From assembly GCA_900313265.1 (NCBI GenBank), contig OMRN01000301.1, positions 1 to 6,553 on the forward strand: 6,553 nucleotides of DNA. The letters run 5' to 3'. The stretch is from an uncultured Lachnospiraceae bacterium. Lineage in GTDB: Bacteria > Bacillota > Clostridia > Lachnospirales > Lachnospiraceae. The notes under the pieces are model-generated. The model was not told the DNA's origin, did no database searches, and was given only the letters and a program-made list of their open reading frames with translations. The translations under genes were made by a program, and so were the position numbers. Each line of letters starts with the position of its first letter. Position 1 is the first letter of the stretch. Shown piece by piece: positions 1 through 4,306 of this stretch.

Positions 1-1243
1 CATTAAGTCCGGTTGCCGCACGGTCTAAAGGGATACGGTTTTTCTTAAAATTGTGTGCTGCCACGCCGTCGCGAAGTGCGATGATCGGATCGATTCCTTT
101 TATTCTGCGAACCGAAAGAATCGTTACCAACAGGATGTAGAATACGACTACCGCGAAAGCAATTGCGGTGGGCAGGATGCTGAAAGATACTTTAAACGGC
201 ACGCCCATCTGTACGACTACGAACTGTGCGATGACAGGCATTACCAGATAGGATAACAAAACGCCGATGGCACTTCCTAAAACTCCCAGCACGCCGAACA
301 TCAGGAATAAGGATGCCTTGATATTGCCGGAGGTATAGCCGATAGCCTTTAATGCGCCGATGGTCTGCATATTCTCCTTGATGTAATTGGAGATGCAGTT
401 TACCAGCATCATAATGATGACAAGCAAAACCAGGATGCTGACCGCCAGGAAAGAAATCGCGATAATTAAGGACATAAAGGTTCTACCGGTGATGACGGAA
501 GTAAGGCTGACGCTGTTTACATTCGTGTTGCTGTTCACTTTTAAAAGATCATTGCTGACGCGGATAGCAAACTTGGAATTTTTCACGCCGTCCTTTAATA
601 CGTAGGTAACGACAATGGCTTCCTGCGCAGCGGAATCTCTGTCAAAAATCTCCTCATAGGTTGCATCATCCACAATAAACTCATATGTTCCGTTATTGTT
701 GCAGCCGTAATAGGTTGTATTCGTAAACCCTTTTACTTTTAAGTCATATTTCTTCCCGAGAAGTTCGAAGGAATAAGTATCCCCGATTTCATTGCTGTGA
801 CTGGTATAGAACTGGTAGGGAAGATAAACGTAATTCTCTTTAATACTGCTGTCCTCGGTTACGACTTCGGTTCTGGCAACCTCTTTCTCTAAGGCATTCA
901 GGTCGCTGATCTGAATATTCATAACCACCTTTCCGTCGCCGAAAGGAACGGATATATGCGGATAGCACAGGCAGTGATATGCTTCGTATTCTTCGACGTC
1001 GCCGTTCATCAGTTCTTCGATGTACTCGTCGTCGATGCCGGTCAAATCCGTGGTAAAGCGGAAAAAACCTTCTCCCGCATTTAATCTCTTCGCCTCACGT
1101 TCCACGGTCGGATAAACATCCGTGAAAAGAAGGAGCGATGAGGAAATCAGCATGGCCGCTAAAATCATTAAGAAGAACAGCCCGATGCTTGTTGCTTTGT
1201 TTTTGCGAAAATGAGAGCCGGTAAGCAGTTTGATTTTTTCCAT
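1..1243 (-). CDS. FtsX/MacB-type ABC transporter permease, 3' part outside window
   Basis: This gene encodes the membrane subunit of an ABC transporter and should pair with the ATPase encoded immediately upstream. The reading frame runs open from the ATG at 1243 to the window edge, giving 414 residues; full-length two-module relatives are usually about 750-850 residues, so roughly the second half is missing. Seen in the translation: a basic N-terminus, TM1 at about 19-41, an extracytoplasmic domain at about 42-255 containing the MacB-PCD-like stretch around 150-174 (IGDTYSFELLGKKYDLKVKG), TM2 at about 257-281, the FtsX core motif at 291-308 (NMQTIGALKAIGYTSGNI), TM3 at about 309-335, TM4 at about 355-378, and the cytosolic linker ALRDG at 389-393 that precedes the second module. 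The ATG lies two bases after the ATPase stop, and a GGGGTGG ribosome binding site sits inside the end of the ATPase gene, so translation is probably coupled. The transported substrate is unknown. Confidence 0.93.
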   Translation of the reverse strand, partial: MEKIKLLTGSHFRKNKATSIGLFFLMILAAMLISSSLLLFTDVYPTVEREAKRLNAGEGFFRFTTDLTGIDDEYIEELMNGDVEEYEAYHCLCYPHISVPFGDGKVVMNIQISDLNALEKEVARTEVVTEDSSIKENYVYLPYQFYTSHSNEIGDTYSFELLGKKYDLKVKGFTNTTYYGCNNNGTYEFIVDDATYEEIFDRDSAAQEAIVVTYVLKDGVKNSKFAIRVSNDLLKVNSNTNVNSVSLTSVITGRTFMSLIIAISFLAVSILVLLVIIMMLVNCISNYIKENMQTIGALKAIGYTSGNIKASLFLMFGVLGVLGSAIGVLLSYLVMPVIAQFVVVQMGVPFKVSFSILPTAIAFAVVVFYILLVTILSVRRIKGIDPIIALRDGVAAHNFKKNRIPLDRAATGLN

Positions 1244-1245
1244 AC

Positions 1246-2001
1246 CTACCACCCCATCTTTCCTAAAAAGTCACGGAGTTTTGCGTGACGATCGGCATCT
1301 CCCGATACATAGGCACCGAGATCGCACTCTCCTGCGATTTCGCCGTCCTTTACGTAAAGAATGCGGTTGCCTCTTCTGGCGGACGTAATATCATGCGTTA
1401 CCATCACGATGGACTGTCCCTGCTCGTTGAATTTGGTCAGTGCATCGAGCACATCGCGGCCGGTCTGGGAATTTAACGCTCCGGTAGGCTCATCCGCAAA
1501 AACCATGCTCGGATGATTTACAAGTGCTCTCGCAATGCCGACTCTCTGTGCCTCGCCGCCGGAAATCTGGGTCGGGAATTTGTGCCAGAGTTCTTCTCCG
1601 ATATCTACGGAATTTAAGATGTCCTTCGCCTTTGCGGTTACTTCTTTTTTATTTTTATTCACAAGAAGTCCTGCTGCCAGAACATTGTCGAGAACCGACA
1701 TCGAATCAATCAGATACGTCTGCTGGAAAACGAAGCCGCAGTATTTTCTTCTGAAAAGTGCAAGCTCATCGGAGCTTAACTTCGTAATCTCGGTATCGCA
1801 GAAATTTACCTCACCGAATGTCGGACGGTCCATACCGGAAAGTGCATAAAGCAATGTGGACTTGCCGGCTCCGGACGCACCCATAATAATCGTAAAATCG
1901 CCCTCGCGAATTTCTAAGTCAACGTTTTTAAGTACATGGGACTGACGTCCCCCGTTTGAAAATGTTTTGCAAAGCTGTCTGGTTTCAATAATATTTTTCA
2001 T
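1246..2001 (-). CDS. ABC transporter ATP-binding protein, MacB/LolD-like
   Basis: This 251-residue cytosolic ATPase should power the FtsX-type permease encoded two bases downstream. All nucleotide-binding motifs are present: Walker A GASGAGKST at 41-49, Q-loop FQQ at 92-94, signature ISGGE at 146-150 followed by AQRVGIARAL, Walker B MVFADEP at 166-172 with D170 and catalytic E171, D-loop ALNS at 175-178 and switch histidine H203 in VTHD. Ile at the first signature position and Glu at the fifth fit the LSGGE form usual in the MacB/LolD/FtsE group. I chose the ATG at 2001 because AAGGAGG lies nine bases upstream. An in-frame ATG at 2028 would add nine residues, but it has no good ribosome binding site and overlaps the predicted -10 box. 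The gene has its own promoter with a regulator-type operator array, so it begins a new transcription unit downstream of the kinase gene. The substrate class cannot be told from the ATPase. Confidence 0.96.
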   Translation of the reverse strand: MKNIIETRQLCKTFSNGGRQSHVLKNVDLEIREGDFTIIMGASGAGKSTLLYALSGMDRPTFGEVNFCDTEITKLSSDELALFRRKYCGFVFQQTYLIDSMSVLDNVLAAGLLVNKNKKEVTAKAKDILNSVDIGEELWHKFPTQISGGEAQRVGIARALVNHPSMVFADEPTGALNSQTGRDVLDALTKFNEQGQSIVMVTHDITSARRGNRILYVKDGEIAGECDLGAYVSGDADRHAKLRDFLGKMGW

Positions 2002-2010
2002 GGATTTCTC

Positions 2011-2017
2011 CCTCCTT
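2011..2017 (-). promoter_or_regulatory. Strong ribosome binding site of the ABC ATPase gene
   Basis: AAGGAGG on the minus strand lies nine bases before the ATG at 2001. It decides the start codon in favour of 2001 over the in-frame ATG at 2028. With the predicted transcription start near 2020, the 5' leader would be only about 18-20 bases. Confidence 0.85.
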
Positions 2018-2026
2018 ACAAGACAC

Positions 2027-2032
2027 ATTCTA
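2027..2032 (-). promoter_or_regulatory. Predicted -10 box of the ABC ATPase-permease operon
   Basis: TAGAAT on the minus strand matches the sigma-A -10 consensus TATAAT at five of six positions. The hexamer 17 bases upstream is AAGGCA, which matches TTGACA at only three positions. A weak -35 with an operator array covering it is what an activator-dependent promoter looks like. The expected transcription start is near 2020. This is a prediction from sequence only. Confidence 0.55.
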
Positions 2033-2042
2033 TCGTTTTAAC

Positions 2043-2081
2043 TCTTAAGTGCCTTTAAGGAAGTCTTAAATAGTTCTTAAA
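2043..2081 (-). promoter_or_regulatory. Candidate response-regulator operator: four tandem TTTAAGA-like heptads
   Basis: Read on the minus strand, four heptads follow one another: TTTAAGA (2081-2075), TTTAAGA (2070-2064), CTTAAAG (2059-2053) and CTTAAGA (2049-2043). Start-to-start distances are 11, 11 and 10 bases, about one helical turn each, so all face the same side of the DNA. Such direct repeats are the usual binding mode of OmpR/PhoB-family dimers, and an OmpR-family regulator is encoded directly upstream. The first pair matches the form known for streptococcal CiaR (TTTAAG-N5-TTTAAG). The last heptad ends ten bases before the -10 box and overlaps the poor -35, as expected for activation by contact with RNA polymerase. 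Binding by this particular regulator is inference. Confidence 0.65.
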
Positions 2082-2082
2082 T

Positions 2083-2137
2083 CTTGGGTGCCCAAAAGAT
2101 GCTTCGCATCTCTTTGCACTTTTGGCCCTTGGGTGCC
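2083..2137. repeat. Hairpin element between two 10-bp direct repeats, kinase-ATPase intergenic region
   Basis: The 10-mer CTTGGGTGCC occurs on the plus strand at 2083-2092 and again at 2128-2137, flanking 35 bases that fold on themselves. Two folds compete for the same bases: CCAAAAG (2092-2098) with CTTTTGG (2119-2125) as an outer stem, or AAAAGATGC (2094-2102) with GCATC-T-c-TTT (2106-2115, one bulged C) around the three-base loop TTC. In the transcribed direction the inner stem is followed by TTTTGGG, not a clear run of T, so it would be a weak terminator at best; partial read-through from the kinase gene into the ATPase gene is possible. It may be a remnant or extended form of the same repeat family as the 12-mer at 2132-2143. 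Confidence 0.5.
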
Positions 2138-2144
2138 TGTCACC
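2132..2144. repeat. Single copy of the REP-like unit GGTGCCTGTCAC(C)
   Basis: This unit is identical over 12 bases to both arms of the inverted repeat at 4249-4285. On its own it is a small palindrome, GGTG-CCTGT-CACC. Read on the minus strand it starts at the last Arg codon of the kinase gene and provides that gene's TGA stop codon. The unit resembles repetitive extragenic palindromes that are mobilised by Y1 REP-associated transposases; that assignment is from memory of the family and no such transposase is in the window. Confidence 0.55.
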
Positions 2145-3459
2145 TTCGAAGCAGGAATACCCTGGCCGTAAATCCTGTGACTTCCGTCATTTCACCCATG
2201 CGTTTTACAGCATTTCCTATCTCAAGCTTCCCTCCCATCTCGGTAAGGAAATAGTCTGTCAGATAAAGCCCCAGTCCAGCGCCGTCCTTGTCGGAAGCAT
2301 TACTGCCCCTCTTGTACTTCTCTTTCAAAAGCGGAAGTTCCTCAGGTTTTACACCGGGCCCGGAATCGGAAATATCAATTACAAGATAATCGTCCGTAAG
2401 AGAAGTCTTAATCACAATCGGAGTATCCGCATACTTATAGGAATTCATAAAAATATTGTCAAAGACCTGCTGAAGCCGGAGTTTGTCTGCCATAATTTCA
2501 CATGCCGGTACGGAATATGGCGATTTTTCAAAATCGGTTGCCTTCTTTCGGTAATCCGCTGCTTTTAAAATTCCCTCCACCACTTCCGACGGCTGGCGTA
2601 CGGGATTGACCTCAATCTGCGTCGCATCCTGCACACTCGAATTAAAGAGGTTGTCTGTCAGCGTCGTAATCTGATCCGCCTTTTCATTAATCAGATGAAA
2701 ATACTCGCGCGATTTTTCATCCTTCGCAATTTCATAACCGATCTCCGAAGAAGACTTAATCGAAGCCACAGGAGTCTTGATATCATGGGACAGTTTGGCA
2801 ATCGTTTCCTTCTTTTCATCGTTGGCTTTCTTCTCTGCGATCTGCGCCTTCTTAAGCTCGGAGCGCATTAAATCAAACGCCTCCGTAAAAGAACCGAAAA
2901 CATGCTTTTTATCAACGTCTAGGGGAACATCCAGATTGCCGCCCGCAATGCGGATGGCAAAATCGTTCAGTTTTTCGAACGGTTTCAGAATTGTATTCTT
3001 AAGATAAATATAATAGATAATGATAAAAATCATCTGAAACGCGGAAAATACAATTAAAACCGTCATCAGATTCTTTTTGGCTCTTTCCGTGCGGGCGGAT
3101 GACTGATTATGAATGAAGATTTTTCCGACTGTCTCATCCTCCACGACGAGATCCAGAATCGTGTCATTGTTCCGGATGGCTTCATTAACGGATGTGGAAA
3201 GATCATTTACGGAAATGTCGGGAGTTCCTTCCCCTGTAGACTGAAATAAAACTACACCTGTAGGTTCAATGACGGTGTACGCCAGCGTTTTGCTGTACTT
3301 TTCACTGTCCCCGAAATGGTCTTCCACGCTTTTGACACATTCGTTAACGGCAACGGTATCCTGCCCCTCATCGCGAATGCCGCGAATGATAAAAAAGCAC
3401 AGAACAAGTTCAATGACAAAAGTGAGTACAATCAAAAGAAGGAAGGGGGATTTTCTCAT
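2140..3459 (-). CDS. Sensor histidine kinase of a two-component system
   Basis: This 439-residue membrane kinase should phosphorylate the response regulator encoded just upstream. Domains seen in order: TM1 at about 5-26, an extracytoplasmic region at about 27-130 with alternating beta-like segments (YTVIEPTGVVLFQS at 61-74) that suggest a small PAS/Cache-like sensor, TM2 at about 131-153, a HAMP region at about 154-206, a charged helix, the H-box KLSHDIKTP with phosphoacceptor H225, the N-box NIFMNSYKYA with N339, the G1 box DSGPGV at 365-370 and the G2 box GAGLGLYL at 393-400. The enzyme therefore looks complete and active. Its ATG overlaps the regulator stop as ATGA, and a GGAGG site in the regulator's last codons lies four bases upstream, so the two genes are co-translated. 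The loop of about 100 residues separates it from BceS-type kinases, which have almost no extracellular loop. The signal is unknown. The TGA stop lies inside a repeated 12-mer. Confidence 0.96.
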   Translation of the reverse strand: MRKSPFLLLIVLTFVIELVLCFFIIRGIRDEGQDTVAVNECVKSVEDHFGDSEKYSKTLAYTVIEPTGVVLFQSTGEGTPDISVNDLSTSVNEAIRNNDTILDLVVEDETVGKIFIHNQSSARTERAKKNLMTVLIVFSAFQMIFIIIYYIYLKNTILKPFEKLNDFAIRIAGGNLDVPLDVDKKHVFGSFTEAFDLMRSELKKAQIAEKKANDEKKETIAKLSHDIKTPVASIKSSSEIGYEIAKDEKSREYFHLINEKADQITTLTDNLFNSSVQDATQIEVNPVRQPSEVVEGILKAADYRKKATDFEKSPYSVPACEIMADKLRLQQVFDNIFMNSYKYADTPIVIKTSLTDDYLVIDISDSGPGVKPEELPLLKEKYKRGSNASDKDGAGLGLYLTDYFLTEMGGKLEIGNAVKRMGEMTEVTGFTARVFLLRR

Positions 3460-4184
3460 CTTCCCTCCTCCGTCTCATAACGATAGCCTTCCTTCCAGAC
3501 CGTAACAATTCGTTTCGGTTCCTGCGGATCCTCTTCGATTGCCTCCCGGAGTTTCCGGATATGAACATTTAATGTTCCGTCCGACGTGAACTTGTCGTTC
3601 CAGACGTTGTCAAAAAGCTCCTGCTTGGTAATCAGCCGGTTTGCATTATCCGTCAGATATTTTAAAAGCGTATATTCAAGCGAAGTCAGCTTCTTTTCCT
3701 CGCCCGCATGGAATACTTTTTTATTGACGTAATCAATCTTTAAGTTTCCGTCGATAAACTCCTTCGGCTTTTCCGAAGCCCCGGCCGTGCCGTTTCCTCC
3801 CTCACCGCCGTTTGCACCGGCACCGTAGCGTTTTAACACCACGCGTACTTTGGCAAGCAGAACGCCCAGTGAATACGGCTTTTCAATATAATCATCGCCG
3901 CCGATGTTAAGCGCAATGATTTTATCATCATCGGTATTTCTTGCGGAAATAAACAGAATCGGGATATTCTTCGATTCGCGGATTTTTTTACAGAATTCGA
4001 ATCCGCTTCCGTCCCCTAAATTGATATCCAGCAAAAGAAGCGAAGCATCGTTTTCCTTAAAAAACGTCTCCGCCCCTGCCACGCTGAATGTCACAAACGT
4101 TTTTACGTCAAACATGTTAAAGTACTCGCAGGTATTTTTCGCGAGTACTTCTTCGTCATCTATAATCAGGCAGTCGTATTTCAT
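3456..4184 (-). CDS. OmpR/PhoB-family response regulator
   Basis: This 242-residue cytosolic DNA-binding regulator is the partner of the kinase encoded after it. The receiver domain (about 1-120) shows the acidic pair D9-D10, phosphoacceptor D53 in LLLDINLGDG, S80 in LFISARN and K102 in IEKPYS. The winged-helix DNA-binding domain covers about 143-236 and shows the family pattern LTSLEYTLLKYL, then LFDNVW, the recognition region DGTLNVHIRKLR and the wing VWKEGYRY. Between them lies an unusual Gly/Ala-rich linker at 121-137. I chose the ATG at 4184 because GGGGAG lies eight bases upstream and the protein then begins as receivers normally do (MKYDCLIIDDEE); an in-frame ATG at 4217 would add 11 residues without family support. 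It has its own promoter. A likely target is the heptad array before the ABC ATPase gene. No similar heptads are seen before this gene, so self-regulation through that motif is not indicated. Confidence 0.96.
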   Translation of the reverse strand: MKYDCLIIDDEEVLAKNTCEYFNMFDVKTFVTFSVAGAETFFKENDASLLLLDINLGDGSGFEFCKKIRESKNIPILFISARNTDDDKIIALNIGGDDYIEKPYSLGVLLAKVRVVLKRYGAGANGGEGGNGTAGASEKPKEFIDGNLKIDYVNKKVFHAGEEKKLTSLEYTLLKYLTDNANRLITKQELFDNVWNDKFTSDGTLNVHIRKLREAIEEDPQEPKRIVTVWKEGYRYETEEGR

Positions 4185-4192
4185 ACAAGTAT

Positions 4193-4198
4193 CTCCCC
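4193..4198 (-). promoter_or_regulatory. Ribosome binding site of the response regulator gene
   Basis: GGGGAG on the minus strand lies eight bases before the ATG at 4184. It favours this start over the in-frame ATG at 4217, which would put 11 atypical residues before the receiver domain. Confidence 0.7.
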
Positions 4199-4230
4199 AC
4201 ATGCATCTGCGGAACATAATAGTTGCATTT

Positions 4231-4260
4231 ATTATAGCATAATCAAAAGGTGCCTGTCAC
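4231..4260 (-). promoter_or_regulatory. Predicted promoter of the regulator-kinase operon with extended -10
   Basis: On the minus strand a perfect TATAAT (4236-4231) is preceded by TGC, giving the extended -10 form TGnTATAAT. The hexamer GTGACA (4260-4255) stands 18 bases upstream and matches the -35 consensus TTGACA at five of six positions. The expected transcription start is near 4224, giving a leader of about 40 bases. The -35 lies within the right-hand arm (in the direction of transcription) of an inverted repeat, so the repeat supplies part of the promoter. Because the -10 is extended, the promoter may not depend strongly on the -35. Confidence 0.7.
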
Positions 4261-4285
4261 TTTTACCCGGAAAGTGACAGGCACC
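4245..4285 (-). terminator. Candidate rho-independent terminator of the upstream permease gene
   Basis: In the transcribed direction a 15-bp perfect stem (GGTGCCTGTCACTTT with AAAGTGACAGGCACC) encloses a seven-base loop, CCGGGTA, and is followed by TTTTGATT. It begins about 20 bases after the permease stop codon. The stem is long and stable but the T run is only four bases, so efficiency is uncertain. On the plus strand no T run follows, so it should act in one direction only. Confidence 0.6.
4249..4285. repeat. REPIN-like inverted pair of the 12-mer GGTGCCTGTCAC
   Basis: Two copies of GGTGCCTGTCAC face each other (4249-4260 and, inverted, 4274-4285), extended by TTT/AAA to 15 paired bases with a loop of seven at 4264-4270. 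Each copy is itself a short palindrome (GTG-CCTGT-CAC). A doublet of short palindromes in an intergenic region is the layout of REPINs or BIMEs. A third copy lies at 2132-2143. The link to REP-associated Y1 transposases is inference; none is encoded here. Confidence 0.6.
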
Positions 4286-4291
4286 GATTCC

Positions 4292-4304
4292 GCAGGCACC
4301 CTGC
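4292..4304. other. Small hairpin directly after the permease stop codon
   Basis: GCAGG (4292-4296) pairs with CCTGC (4300-4304) around the three-base loop CAC. It sits two bases after the permease TAA and contains GGCACC/GGTGCC, the same six bases that begin the nearby REP-like units, so it may be a decayed partial copy. It could protect the 3' end of the mRNA. No function is shown. Confidence 0.35.
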
Positions 4305-4306
4305 AT

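Noticed and set aside
1535..1849. Plus-strand open frames across the ABC ATPase gene
   Set aside because: Shadows of the ATPase coding frame, which carries all expected motifs.
2026..2028. Earlier in-frame ATG for the ABC ATPase
   Set aside because: No fitting ribosome binding site, it overlaps the predicted -10 box, and the nine extra residues are not part of the family; AAGGAGG points to 2001.
2122..2568. 148-codon open frame on the plus strand
   Set aside because: Antisense to the catalytic domain of the histidine kinase, whose motifs are intact; no family resemblance.
2132..4285. Possible CRISPR array from the repeated 12-mers
   Set aside because: Only three copies, two inverted against each other and the third 2.1 kb away, with genes between them and no regular spacers.
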